A stretch of DNA of 64,000 bases from Acidianus infernus. Its GTDB lineage: Archaea > Thermoproteota > Thermoprotei_A > Sulfolobales > Sulfolobaceae. The stretch is from assembly GCF_009729545.1 (NCBI RefSeq), contig NZ_WFIY01000004.1, positions 532,001 through 596,000 of the forward strand, read 5' to 3'. A model generated the notes under the pieces. It saw only the letters and a program-made list of their open reading frames with translations. It was not told the origin of the DNA and made no database searches. How positions within the stretch are numbered: the first letter of the stretch is position 1; each line of letters starts with the position of its first letter. The position numbers were made by a program, and so were the translations under genes. This document shows, piece after piece, positions 29,510 to 37,860 of this stretch.

Positions 29510-29840
29510 TTTCACTTAAATCTTTACACACATCTTCTGCTCTTTTAACAAGTTTTTCTATTACCTCGTTCTTGTTAACAAAGTACATATACTTTGGCCT
29601 TCCGCCTTTACTACCATTGCTTTTTTGTTTTTCTATTAACCCTGCATCAGCAAGTTTCTTAAGTATTAAACTTGCTCTGCTTTTACTAATCCCTAGCTCT
29701 GACGATATTGCATCTACATCTTTTCCTTCTTTGCTATTAACGATTTTCATGAATGCATCTACATCTGCCTCAGATAAACCGTAAGCTACCATTAGAAATC
29801 TTCTCAATATGATACTTTTTTCGCTAATTTCGATACTCAT
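29493..29840 (-). CDS. Winged-helix transcription regulator
   Basis: 115 aa. A winged HTH: DAISSELGISKSRASLILKKLADAGLIEKQ, then a wing GRPKYMYFVNKNE and a helical C-terminus, for dimerisation. Layout and residues (GLSEADVDAF before the HTH; GRPxYxY in the wing) resemble the regulator at 61656-62039, so both belong to one small archaeal family. The target is unknown; the adjacent convergent LysE gene is a possible partner. Confidence 0.82.
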   Translation of the reverse strand: MSIEISEKSIILRRFLMVAYGLSEADVDAFMKIVNSKEGKDVDAISSELGISKSRASLILKKLADAGLIEKQKSNGSKGGRPKYMYFVNKNEVIEKLVKRAEDVCKDLSEIIRGL

Positions 29841-29937
29841 TTAAGTTTCACCATTATAACTTTAAGTTTTTATTCTTTTTAAAGTTTTATGTAATATCAC
29901 ACCTAATTTTTTATAAAAGTATCTCCAATATTATCTC

Positions 29938-30144
29938 ATGGATAATACCAAACTAGAGGAAAAAATCCTCGAGATATTAAAAAATGGAGCAAAAACCTCA
30001 GAAGAAATAAGAAATGAATTAATTCAAGAAAATATAGATTTTACGCCATTACAGTTTAGGGAAGTTTTAGCTAAAATGGTTAGAGAAGGAAAAGTCAAAA
30101 AAATTCCTAACTATGAGAGGAAAAAGTTTTTATTTAGTATTTGA
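29938..30144 (+). CDS. Small winged-helix DNA-binding protein
   Basis: 68 aa: EEKILEILKNGAKTSEEIRNELIQENIDFTPLQFREVLAKMVREGKVKKIPNYERKKFLF, a compact three-helix winged-helix domain with a Lys/Arg-rich wing. There is no dimerisation extension. The ATG at 29938 is about 28 nt downstream of a TTTTTTATAAAAG box, so the message is probably leaderless. Its end overlaps the convergent mrp gene by 15 bp. Confidence 0.7.
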   Translation: MDNTKLEEKILEILKNGAKTSEEIRNELIQENIDFTPLQFREVLAKMVREGKVKKIPNYERKKFLFSI

Positions 30145-31011
30145 CTCTACAATTTTCATTACTTTATCAGCTATGGAGAGGAATTCTTTAGACGCAGGAG
30201 AGTCAGGATATTTTAAGAAAAACGGCTCTCCTAAGTCGTTAGCCTCAGCAATTTTAGGATCTAGTGGAACCTGACCTAATAGTTCCACTCCCATATCTTC
30301 AGCCATTTTCTTTCCTTTTCCTTCGCCGAAAATATAGTACGGTTTATTATCAGCAGGGCATATAAAGTAGCTCATGTTCTCTATTACACCTAAAATTTTT
30401 GCATTAATTGTCTTTGCGAAATTTACTGATTTACTTACTGCAAGAGTTGATACTTCTGAAGGTATGGTGACTATAATAAATCCAGTTAAATTTGGAACTA
30501 GTTGGGCTACAGATAGTGCTTCGTCCCCAGTTCCAGGGGGCAGATCTATAATTAAATAATCTAACTCGCCCCACTTTACATCTCCTAGAAACTGCTTTAT
30601 AGCGGTGTGCTTTATAGCGCCCCTCCAAACTACTGGCGTATCGTCTTTAGGTAATAGAAAATCTATTGAAACTACTTTAATGCCAAAAGGTCCATTAACT
30701 GGAATTATTCCTTCATCATCTGCAGTTAAAACTTGACCTCTAACACCTAACATCTTAGGAACGGATGGACCATGAAAGTCTACATCTACTATTCCTACTT
30801 TCTTTCCTGCAGCAGCTAAGGCCATTGATAAATTTGACGATACGAAGGATTTCCCTACTCCTCCTTTTCCGCTTAATACTGCAATCTTATATTTTACATT
30901 TTTCATTCTCATCTGAATTTTTAAATCAGCACCTTGAATTTGGGGTTGAACTTTTCTTAGATCTCTAGGTTGCCTTTGCGGTTGCTGTAATCTGAAAGGA
31001 TTTGAACTCAT
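30130..31011 (-). CDS. Mrp/NBP35-family iron-sulfur carrier ATPase
   Basis: 293 aa. These P-loop ATPases hold and hand over Fe-S clusters. Deviant Walker A KGGVGKS in LSGKGGVGKSFVSSNLSMALA, a DVDFHGPSVPKMLG switch I, and DYLIIDLPPGTGDEAL (Walker B region) are all present. The usual C-terminal CxxC for cluster binding is not obvious in the usual CPxC form: the region NMSYFICPADNKPYYIFGEG has a single Cys. The N-terminal 35 residues are a Gln/Pro-rich linker. It lies 3 bp downstream of the AK6-like kinase gene. Confidence 0.92.
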   Translation of the reverse strand: MSSNPFRLQQPQRQPRDLRKVQPQIQGADLKIQMRMKNVKYKIAVLSGKGGVGKSFVSSNLSMALAAAGKKVGIVDVDFHGPSVPKMLGVRGQVLTADDEGIIPVNGPFGIKVVSIDFLLPKDDTPVVWRGAIKHTAIKQFLGDVKWGELDYLIIDLPPGTGDEALSVAQLVPNLTGFIIVTIPSEVSTLAVSKSVNFAKTINAKILGVIENMSYFICPADNKPYYIFGEGKGKKMAEDMGVELLGQVPLDPKIAEANDLGEPFFLKYPDSPASKEFLSIADKVMKIVESNTK

Positions 31012-31014
31012 CCA

Positions 31015-31581
31015 TTATTTATTCTCTGTAAGACTAATAACCTTATCTAAAGTGAAAAGAAGATCTTGAACTTTTTCATCCGATAACCAATCTATTTCCT
31101 CGCATGAGTCATTCATTATTCTATTTACAATTTCTTCCGCAGTTCTATTAGTAGTATTTATCTGGCAAGGTCTTTTATCTTTAAACCAGTCAATTGCTTC
31201 TTGTAGAATTACACCCAATATCTCAGCCTCTACGTTTTCTGCTACTTTTATCTCATTCCATCCTCTTCTTTTTAATTCCTCATAAAGTACAAGGGGGTAT
31301 TTTCTTAAGATTATTACTTTGTCTGCATAATCTATAAGTGATGGATAAATAGTTTCAATTACTACATCTTTTTTGCTACTTAAATAAGAATTAATAACCT
31401 TCGCGACTTTTTCATCATCAATATTATAAGTATTACGTAAGGGATCATAAGACTCGTAAAGTTTGTTTTGAATAATAAATGATGAAACATGAAAATATTC
31501 TAAAGAAAATTTTGTTGAAAGTAATTTACTTACAGCAGTTTTTCCTACTCCTGGCGTTCCAGATATTACTATTCTCGTCAT
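31015..31581 (-). CDS. AK6/Fap7-type adenylate kinase-like protein
   Basis: 188 aa. Walker A VISGTPGVGKTAVSK at the N-terminus, then KFSLEYFHVSSF, typical of the AK6 (Fap7/hCINAP) group, which acts in small-subunit ribosome assembly as well as having adenylate kinase activity. DVVIETIYPSLIDYADKVIILRKYP contains the usual Walker B segment. The end has a DERVEAEILGV-type stretch (NVEAEILGVILQEA), as in archaeal members. It is in a chain with mrp downstream and the membrane protein and protease genes upstream. Confidence 0.87.
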   Translation of the reverse strand: MTRIVISGTPGVGKTAVSKLLSTKFSLEYFHVSSFIIQNKLYESYDPLRNTYNIDDEKVAKVINSYLSSKKDVVIETIYPSLIDYADKVIILRKYPLVLYEELKRRGWNEIKVAENVEAEILGVILQEAIDWFKDKRPCQINTTNRTAEEIVNRIMNDSCEEIDWLSDEKVQDLLFTLDKVISLTENK

Positions 31582-31739
31582 TACCTTACTAGTAGGAATT
31601 CTACAATAAATAATGTTAACGAAATTGCAATGAGGAGAATTTTAACTTGCTTATCTCCTTCACCTTTAGCTATATCATACAATCCATAAGGCAGCATAAT
31701 CGTTCCAATTATCATTAAAATTTCTTCTATTAAATTCAT
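31581..31739 (-). CDS. Small membrane protein (52 aa)
   Basis: 52 aa from the ATG at 31739: MNLIEEILMIIGTIMLPYGL, then a short charged loop KGEGDKQ and a second helix ILLIAISLTLFIVEFLLV. Two transmembrane helices. An in-frame ATG at 31781 gives a longer form, but its extra residues are charged and lie deep inside the rhomboid gene. It overlaps the rhomboid 3' end by about 65 bp in another frame and shares 1 bp with the kinase start. Function unknown; position suggests a partner of the protease operon. Confidence 0.6.
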   Translation of the reverse strand: MNLIEEILMIIGTIMLPYGLYDIAKGEGDKQVKILLIAISLTLFIVEFLLVR

Positions 31740-32292
31740 AATGTGTATCTTCCTTCTCATCTCTTTTAAGCCAACTGGCAATAAAAGCTAATATTACTCC
31801 TCCTAAGATTCCTCCTATATGTGCAAAGTAATCCACATTAGGTAATATATCACTTAGAACAAAAACTATTATCAATATAAGAAATTCATAAAAATAGAAT
31901 TTTCTATCTTTTAGCATATCGTAAATTATATAAAAGGAGAGTATTCCAAATATTCCTCCAGAGGCTCCCGCAGAAGCAGTATTTGGAGGAAATAGGAAAA
32001 GACTAAAGATATTTCCTAAAAGACCAGAGAAAAGAAACACTACGTACTCCATTTTGCCAGCCTTAGAACCAAATAAGGAATAGATTACTAGAAGAGCTAT
32101 AGTATTAAATCCTGCGTCAAGAAGGCTATTTGTAACAAATATCGAAGTTAAAAGCGAAATATAATCGCCTTTAAAGACTAAATAATTTACTTGGATCAAA
32201 TAGATAAAAATGGAAGGGTAGTATATGCTAGTTAATAATCCTATTACGTAACCTAGAACTACTAAAAAAGCTAATATTAAAGTCTCTCTCAT
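31675..32292 (-). CDS. Rhomboid-family intramembrane serine protease
   Basis: 205 aa from the ATG at 32292. Rhomboid proteases cut transmembrane helices inside the lipid bilayer. The catalytic Ser is in SAGASGGIFG (GxSG) and the catalytic His in DYFAHIGGILGG; the helix before the first motif has FNTIALLVIYSLFGSKAGKMEYVVFLFSG, including an N in place of the usual HxxxN. Six helices. The start overlaps the stop of the site-2 protease gene by 4 bp (ATGA), so the two are translationally coupled. The hydrophilic C-terminal tail (DEKEDTHYEFNRRNFND) overlaps the small membrane gene. Confidence 0.88.
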   Translation of the reverse strand: MRETLILAFLVVLGYVIGLLTSIYYPSIFIYLIQVNYLVFKGDYISLLTSIFVTNSLLDAGFNTIALLVIYSLFGSKAGKMEYVVFLFSGLLGNIFSLFLFPPNTASAGASGGIFGILSFYIIYDMLKDRKFYFYEFLILIIVFVLSDILPNVDYFAHIGGILGGVILAFIASWLKRDEKEDTHYEFNRRNFNDNWNDYAALWIV

Positions 32293-32915
32293 AATACATG
32301 AGTTAGATACATTAGTACTAAAGATAATGCTATCATCACTGCCCATATTTTTACGTTCCATCTCATAATTTTCATTCCGTCTAAAACCCAGAAAGGCAAT
32401 AAATTAAAGAACGCAACTACGGAGTTGAACATTGCTATATAAAAGAATAATAAACCTACTAACGATTGTGAGAACAAATATGCTAGATAAAATATAGCTG
32501 AGATGACTAAGTTTGTAGCTGGACCTGCAGTAGCGGTTATTCCATCTAATTTTTTGTTAGCTCTGAAGAAGTTGCATGAAATTAAGGTGTAACCAGAAAA
32601 GAAAACTATTGCTAATCCAAATAAATTGATTATTGAAGTGGCTAAAAACCCAGAGAAACTTAAGGAGAATCTGGAAAAACAACCGTATTTTCTAGCTACT
32701 TGCCTGTGAGCTAATTCATGCGGTATCACAGCTATTGTTGCGGCTATTAAAGTAAATAATACTATAAGCAATGAAAAATAAAGTGGATATCCTTTTATGA
32801 TGCTATAAATTAGTTCTCCAATTCCAAAAGTTGATATAGAAAATATTGCAAGCAAAAACGCTACGACCTCATTAATATTCCTAAACCGCCATTCTAGTTC
32901 ATCAAGCTTACTCAA
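32289..32915 (-). CDS. Site-2-type metalloprotease (family M50)
   Basis: 208 aa, about six transmembrane helices. Intramembrane zinc protease: HExxH is in VIPHELAHRQVARKYG, and the third ligand Asp is in FNLLPFWVLDGMKIMRWN (NPDG-type motif with N-x5-LDG). The family cleaves membrane-bound regulators or signal peptides. It is coupled to the rhomboid gene downstream (ATGA overlap), giving two mechanistically different intramembrane proteases in one operon. Confidence 0.88.
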   Translation of the reverse strand: MSKLDELEWRFRNINEVVAFLLAIFSISTFGIGELIYSIIKGYPLYFSLLIVLFTLIAATIAVIPHELAHRQVARKYGCFSRFSLSFSGFLATSIINLFGLAIVFFSGYTLISCNFFRANKKLDGITATAGPATNLVISAIFYLAYLFSQSLVGLLFFYIAMFNSVVAFFNLLPFWVLDGMKIMRWNVKIWAVMIALSLVLMYLTHVL

Positions 32916-32957
32916 GTTTATCTAGATTCATTATGACTTATAATATAAATTTCTGAC

Positions 32958-33572
32958 TCAAACATTAGCTTTATTCTCCTCATAGTTACTTACATAAGAA
33001 AATTGAGGAGCCTCGATCTTCCATATTAATGCGTTATCTTCTACATTCTTAGCTATTAGGAATTTTTCATTATTTTTACCTATAATTTTTTCCGAATTTG
33101 CATTAAACTTCTTTTTAAATATATTAAATGTCTCAAAGACAACGAATTTATAGATAAATGGCATGGAAAATTTCATACAATCTTTTGTTGATGCATAGTT
33201 TAAGAGCTTCTCTACTGCATAATTAAAAACTTGAGGATCAATTATTAGCACTTCGCTTATTTCATCATAATTTGTGATAACTGCGAACATTTGTTTTGAA
33301 GTTAAAGAAGATGTTATCCAAAATTCAAATATTCTAGAATAATATTTGCATTCCTCAATATTAGATATTGGTTTTATATAAGTGGAATAATATTTTGTAC
33401 CTTCATTTAGGAAATCAATAACAATTTCAGCAAATGTTCTCTTGTCTATTCCTAATCTATTAAGTTCATTAAATAAAGAGCTTGAAAAAGAAACTAAGTG
33501 ACCAGAATTACTTATGAAGTTTACTCCTTTTTCTTCTTGCTGTAGTTTATCTATACTAATTTCGAATAACAC
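32958..33572 (-). CDS. Protein of unknown function
   Basis: 204 aa, not recognised. No transmembrane helix or catalytic motif. Mixed alpha/beta with aromatic-rich stretches (YYSTYIKPISNIEECKYYSRIFEFW) and low-complexity Lys/Asn near the C-terminus. It lies 43 bp upstream of the site-2 protease gene, so may be in the same transcript, but a functional link is not shown. The start ATG at 33572 is on the minus strand behind an AT-rich region. Confidence 0.55.
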   Translation of the reverse strand: MLFEISIDKLQQEEKGVNFISNSGHLVSFSSSLFNELNRLGIDKRTFAEIVIDFLNEGTKYYSTYIKPISNIEECKYYSRIFEFWITSSLTSKQMFAVITNYDEISEVLIIDPQVFNYAVEKLLNYASTKDCMKFSMPFIYKFVVFETFNIFKKKFNANSEKIIGKNNEKFLIAKNVEDNALIWKIEAPQFSYVSNYEENKANV

Positions 33573-33588
33573 AAAAAATTAATTTATA

Positions 33589-33747
33589 TCAAATCCTTAT
33601 ATACTTTGCATATGCCTCGGCTTCTATTCTCATATTTTTAGAAAGGAGTTTTCCTAAAAGCTCTTTATCATCTTTGCTTGGATTGTATTCTTTTAGAATT
33701 TTTTCCACTTCTTCCAAAAGGTTTAATGCTTCATCAAGCGAGCGCAT
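33589..33747 (-). CDS. Small helical protein (52 aa)
   Basis: An open frame of 52 codons from the ATG at 33747 to TGA at 33589-33591. It reads MRSLDEALNLLEEVEKILKE, continues through NPSKDDKELLGKLL and ends YAKYIRI: two or three amphipathic helices of the type seen in many small Sulfolobales proteins. An upstream AT-rich stretch fits a promoter. The frame shows good codon use and no alternative reading on the other strand. It probably belongs to the transcript of the unknown gene at 32958, 16 bp downstream. It is easily missed because of its length. Confidence 0.6.
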   Translation of the reverse strand: MRSLDEALNLLEEVEKILKEYNPSKDDKELLGKLLSKNMRIEAEAYAKYIRI

Positions 33748-33839
33748 AAATTATTTTCCTTTCATTAAGATAAATAGGTTCCATTCATAAAACCGGTATT
33801 TCCCAAACGATTTTATCCTATGTAAGTTTTCTTATAATC

Positions 33840-36275
33840 ATGAAACGTTCAATTTTTATAATAGCCGTTTGGGTTCTTATTGCATTACTTCTAGCTCCCA
33901 TTACACTTAATATTCAATCCCATTTTGTTTATAGTGATTCTCCGTTTTTAACTACTCAATATCAAAGCGTCAAAGTGGAAAATATTCTAAAAGAGTATTT
34001 TAATTACACTAAAGAGTCAGAGCTTTTTGTAATAATTAACGGAAGTTATAATGAATCACTAGAAAAAATTAACGCTTCGTTACATTACCTTTATGACGCA
34101 AAGCTAATAACACCTTATGAGTACATTTCGCAAGTCAATTCGTCTTATATGTCGTTTGTAAATCCAATAATAAAAGAATATGAGAAGAATTTATCTTATG
34201 CTATAGAGCTTTATCATAATTTGACAGTAGAAAGAGAAGAATTACTGAGTAATTTATCTTGGTTCTATTATCAGCTAAATGTAACTTTTAAAGAAGGGCA
34301 CAATGTAACTCCTTCAAGCTATGTTACTATGTACGAAGAATACTTAGAAGAAACTCATAACCCAATACTTGCTGGTGTAAAAACTTTTGATGATCCGTTT
34401 ATTTTACTTTTTTCTATAAATAACTATACAAACGAGTCTCTAATCAAAGAAACATTGGACACTTTCTCAAACTATTCCTACTTAATTTATAAGCTTACTG
34501 GAAAATATTTTCCTTTATGTGCATTACAGAATACGTCTGTATACGTTTTGCATGAAGTAGAGAGTAAAATTCCTCCGCCTCCTATAAGATTATGTAATTT
34601 TCATAGGGGAAATACGTGGATATTTATAGTTCAAGTTCCAGATAACGAAAGTTTAACTAATGTTGAGGAATTTATGCAGAATACTCCAGCAATAGTAACT
34701 GGTCATTTTGCAATTTATGCACAATCCGCATACTATACTCAGCAGGATCTTAAGATAATTGATTTAGTAACTATTATTCTAGTGGGCTCATTACTTGTAA
34801 TATTACTTAGAGCGTTATTTCCTATAGTTTTCCTAATTTTTAGTGCAGTTCTAGGAATAGAGATTGCTTATAGTTTACTTTATTTAGCAACTTTTGCTGG
34901 ATACAAAATTTATTATATATCTGGTCTAGTAATTCCTCCTATCGTCTTTGGTATAACTATAGATTACTCCATCCTCTTTATGTATAGATATTTTGAGGAA
35001 GTTAAGAAGAATTCAAATAATGCCTTAAGGATGGCCTTTAGAACAGCCGGCAAAGGAGCAATATTTAGCGGACTTAGCATAACAATTGGGTTTTCTTCAT
35101 TTCTGCTATCTCCTTCTCCCTTACTTAAGAATATAGGAGAAGCTCTAATAATCGCCTCCCTTTCAGCTCTAATTCCTGCAATCTTATTTAATTATACTGC
35201 ACTTAAAATTGTTAGCTTAAGGCTTCTTAGTTTTCCAAGGAAAGAAGTTCCTAACCCTATAGATGTAAGACAAAAATACTTAAGAGACGTTTCAGAATTT
35301 TCAATTAAGCATAAATTTTACGTAATAGGGATAATGGTAATCTTAGCCCTAGTCTCTTTTTCAGTGTTTTTTACCCATACTACTACCGTTAATTTTACCG
35401 AGATAGTACCTTCAAGTTCAGAAACGATAATTGGTGAGAATATACTTTCTAATTATTTCAATTATAGTATAGATTACATAATAATAAAAGGCAATCCTAA
35501 TTTAACTTATGATAAAATTTACAACGTGAGTAAGGAAATTATTGACTGCGGAGGTTTGGCTTATGGACCTGCTTCATTTGGAAAATTCATTACTAGAAAT
35601 TTAACTTATTTAGAAAATATTTATTCTTCACATAACTATTCTCTTATTGAAGCTTACATTCCTTATCCAGTATTTAGTAAAGGGGCGATCTCTTTTACTC
35701 AAAAGTTGATCAATCAAGGCTATATGGTTGGAGGAAGTAATGCGGACAGAATAGATATAGTAAATAATACCGTTAGCACATACTATGGATTTACGTTACC
35801 TCTCACAATAATTTTGATAACAGCATATATTGCTTTAGTACTAAGGTCAATAGTTGTTCCAATTAGATTATCCTTAACCTTATTAGTAAGTTCTCTAGTA
35901 GGAGTTGCAATAATGTTTGAAGTATTCAAGGAAGTCTACTGGCTTTCTCCGCTTATAGTGTTTGCACTTTTATTTAGCCTAGGTATTGATTACGATATGT
36001 TCATAATATTAAGGATAAAAGAAGAGAAAGGAAAAGACGAGGATGAGAGAATAATTAAAGGAGTAACATATACTGGATTAGTAGTAACTGCTGCAGGCTT
36101 AATATTAGCTGGAGCTTTCTTTTCATTAATTTCCGCGGATATGCGCTTCCTTGAAGAAATAGGCTTTTCTGTAGGCTTCTCTGTCATTTTCGATACTTTC
36201 ATAGTAAGACCAATATTTGTTCCAGCAATAATGTCAATATTGAAGAAATATAATTGGTGGCCATTTGCTTCATGA
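33840..36275 (+). CDS. RND-superfamily (MMPL-type) membrane transporter
   Basis: 811 aa in two repeats. Each begins with one transmembrane helix (IFIIAVWVLIALLLAP at residue 4; FYVIGIMVILALVSFSVFF near 490), an extracytoplasmic domain rich in N-glycosylation-like NxS/T sites, and then about five helices. Motifs in the second helix set, FGITIDYSILFMYRYFEE and FSLGIDYDMFIILRIKEE, give the GxxxDY signature of MMPL/RND proteins, important for proton flow. Such transporters export lipids or other hydrophobic molecules. The 3' end overlaps the ThiN-domain gene by 6 bp. Confidence 0.86.
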   Translation: MKRSIFIIAVWVLIALLLAPITLNIQSHFVYSDSPFLTTQYQSVKVENILKEYFNYTKESELFVIINGSYNESLEKINASLHYLYDAKLITPYEYISQVNSSYMSFVNPIIKEYEKNLSYAIELYHNLTVEREELLSNLSWFYYQLNVTFKEGHNVTPSSYVTMYEEYLEETHNPILAGVKTFDDPFILLFSINNYTNESLIKETLDTFSNYSYLIYKLTGKYFPLCALQNTSVYVLHEVESKIPPPPIRLCNFHRGNTWIFIVQVPDNESLTNVEEFMQNTPAIVTGHFAIYAQSAYYTQQDLKIIDLVTIILVGSLLVILLRALFPIVFLIFSAVLGIEIAYSLLYLATFAGYKIYYISGLVIPPIVFGITIDYSILFMYRYFEEVKKNSNNALRMAFRTAGKGAIFSGLSITIGFSSFLLSPSPLLKNIGEALIIASLSALIPAILFNYTALKIVSLRLLSFPRKEVPNPIDVRQKYLRDVSEFSIKHKFYVIGIMVILALVSFSVFFTHTTTVNFTEIVPSSSETIIGENILSNYFNYSIDYIIIKGNPNLTYDKIYNVSKEIIDCGGLAYGPASFGKFITRNLTYLENIYSSHNYSLIEAYIPYPVFSKGAISFTQKLINQGYMVGGSNADRIDIVNNTVSTYYGFTLPLTIILITAYIALVLRSIVVPIRLSLTLLVSSLVGVAIMFEVFKEVYWLSPLIVFALLFSLGIDYDMFIILRIKEEKGKDEDERIIKGVTYTGLVVTAAGLILAGAFFSLISADMRFLEEIGFSVGFSVIFDTFIVRPIFVPAIMSILKKYNWWPFAS

Positions 36276-37223
36276 AAGGCTAGAGTATTTCGTAGCTATA
36301 TTAAGTACTTTTTTTACAACATCTACTGGTTTTTTACCAAATATATAAGTGTTAGGTTCCACTCCTTTACCTCCTAAATGAACTACTGCATCCAAACAAG
36401 GCCTAAAAACCATTGAAACTGCAGTCTCTATTATTTCATCTGTAGCATAATCGTGCGGACCTACTATTGCATATTTCATCTTTAACTCATCCATGCATTT
36501 TTTAACCTTCTCGTCATATTTTATATTCATAACCGATCTAATTTCAGGATATTTTCGTGAGACGTAAAGTAAAATATTTCCTAAATGCTTACTTGCTCCC
36601 CACATAGGCTTAGAGGCTGGAGTTGGAATATTTCTAATCTTAGTTATTCTACCGGCAACTGCTATAATATCGTCTAAACTTTTAGGATTTTTCCTAGCAT
36701 ATGCTATATTACTAAGCACTTCTGGAATTAACGGAGATATTATCTCGTTTTGAATCATTGATAGTGCGACGTTCATTTCTTCTTCTTCGTCTTCTCTATA
36801 CAAATTCTCACATATACTACAATCTTGGGGGATTTTTGGATTTAATTTCCTATGAAAAGTGCAAAATCTTAATTTGCTCAAATATGAGAGACCTACTGAG
36901 GTAAAGAAATCCATGACATTCTTTATATCCCCAGAAAGCAAAACGTCAGTAAGCATATCTAGAATATTATTAATCTCATCATCAGTAAGACCAAGATCGT
37001 AAAGTTTTTCGAGGTAAAACCTATCTTGGATATCAAGATATTGCTTTACTGCAGGTTGTGTAACACCTAAAGTTGAAGCTATCTTACTTTGGCTCATTCC
37101 GAGGTTTCTTAATCTTTTAGCCTCTAAAGCTCTAATATTTGGTAATAAAACATCAGTTATTAATGAAAGGGGAGTGTCAAGCACGATTATTAGATTAGCT
37201 AGCTCAAATAAATGTGCTTTCAA
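36270..37223 (-). CDS. HTH-ThiN domain protein (ThiR-like regulator)
   Basis: 317 aa. The N-terminal XRE-type HTH (LRNLGMSQSKIASTLGVTQPAVKQYL, about 38-63) is joined by a helical linker and a Cys-containing stretch (FCTFHRKLNPKIPQDCSIC) to a ThiN domain from about residue 150: SKPMWGASKHLGNILL, GPHDYATDEIIE, VHLGGKGVEPNTYIFGK. ThiN alone makes thiamine phosphate; fused to an HTH it acts in archaea as a thiamine-responsive repressor (ThiR). The enzyme-like residues are largely kept, so a dual role is conceivable. Start at ATG 37223 overlaps the divergent NurA-like gene by 50 bp; a GTG at 37184 (LDTPLSLITDVLLPN) would reduce the overlap to about 11 bp. Confidence 0.82.
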   Translation of the reverse strand: MKAHLFELANLIIVLDTPLSLITDVLLPNIRALEAKRLRNLGMSQSKIASTLGVTQPAVKQYLDIQDRFYLEKLYDLGLTDDEINNILDMLTDVLLSGDIKNVMDFFTSVGLSYLSKLRFCTFHRKLNPKIPQDCSICENLYREDEEEEMNVALSMIQNEIISPLIPEVLSNIAYARKNPKSLDDIIAVAGRITKIRNIPTPASKPMWGASKHLGNILLYVSRKYPEIRSVMNIKYDEKVKKCMDELKMKYAIVGPHDYATDEIIETAVSMVFRPCLDAVVHLGGKGVEPNTYIFGKKPVDVVKKVLNIATKYSSLS

Positions 37224-37860
37224 TTTAAAGATCTCAGCAATAGATGGAAGTTTACATGAGATAAATAGTGACGAAGGAACAATCTCTTTCGTAATTGCTG
37301 GGGCAGTTAATTTTACTCTAAATCAAGGGAGACTGAATTACTTGAACAGTATAATAGAAACGAGAATATGCAATTCAAAAGGAGAAGAAATTATGAGAGA
37401 ACTAGAATATAAACTAGCTAATGAAATTAATGCAGACATAATTTTTATGGATAGAAAATTTTCTATGGATAAGAAACTAGGTATGCAGATTCCTAAGAAT
37501 TCTATAGGCATAGTTAAGGATTTTAATAGAGAAGAAGTCAATATAAATGAAGAACCTCCTTGGATTACAATAAATAAAGAGGAGGACTTCTACACTGGAT
37601 ACTATAAAATTACAAGTTGGATTTTTAGATATGAAACAAATTTAGATAATCTAGAACTGCTTCAATGCTTAATTTATAATCTATCACAAGAGCCAATTCC
37701 AGAAGCGTTAGGATATAATTATCCGTTATTTTTAGCAGACAAACTTGTGAAATATTACCGAGATAAGTATGCAAAGGTTTTAGATTTTACAAGTAACAAG
37801 GAATTATCTAGATATAGGGATTTTAGAAGGATTGTTGAACATGTCAGAAGGTTTGTTTGA
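37174..37860 (+). CDS. NurA-like nuclease domain protein
   Basis: 228 aa, short compared with Sulfolobus NurA (about 340). Recognised from the N-terminal strand with AIDGSLHEI (Asp24; NurA's metal-binding DGS), ADIIFMDRKFS (Asp93; equivalent to the second acidic strand) and a C-terminal PEALGYNYPLFLADKLVKYY block. It is followed by a HerA-like ATPase whose start overlaps it by 20 bp. HerA and NurA form a DNA-end-resection complex; this pair would be a second, diverged set. The GTG at 37174 is the only start that keeps the DGS motif in frame near the N-terminus, and it overlaps the divergent ThiN-domain gene. Confidence 0.7.
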   Translation: MSSTIIRLASSNKCAFNLKISAIDGSLHEINSDEGTISFVIAGAVNFTLNQGRLNYLNSIIETRICNSKGEEIMRELEYKLANEINADIIFMDRKFSMDKKLGMQIPKNSIGIVKDFNREEVNINEEPPWITINKEEDFYTGYYKITSWIFRYETNLDNLELLQCLIYNLSQEPIPEALGYNYPLFLADKLVKYYRDKYAKVLDFTSNKELSRYRDFRRIVEHVRRFV

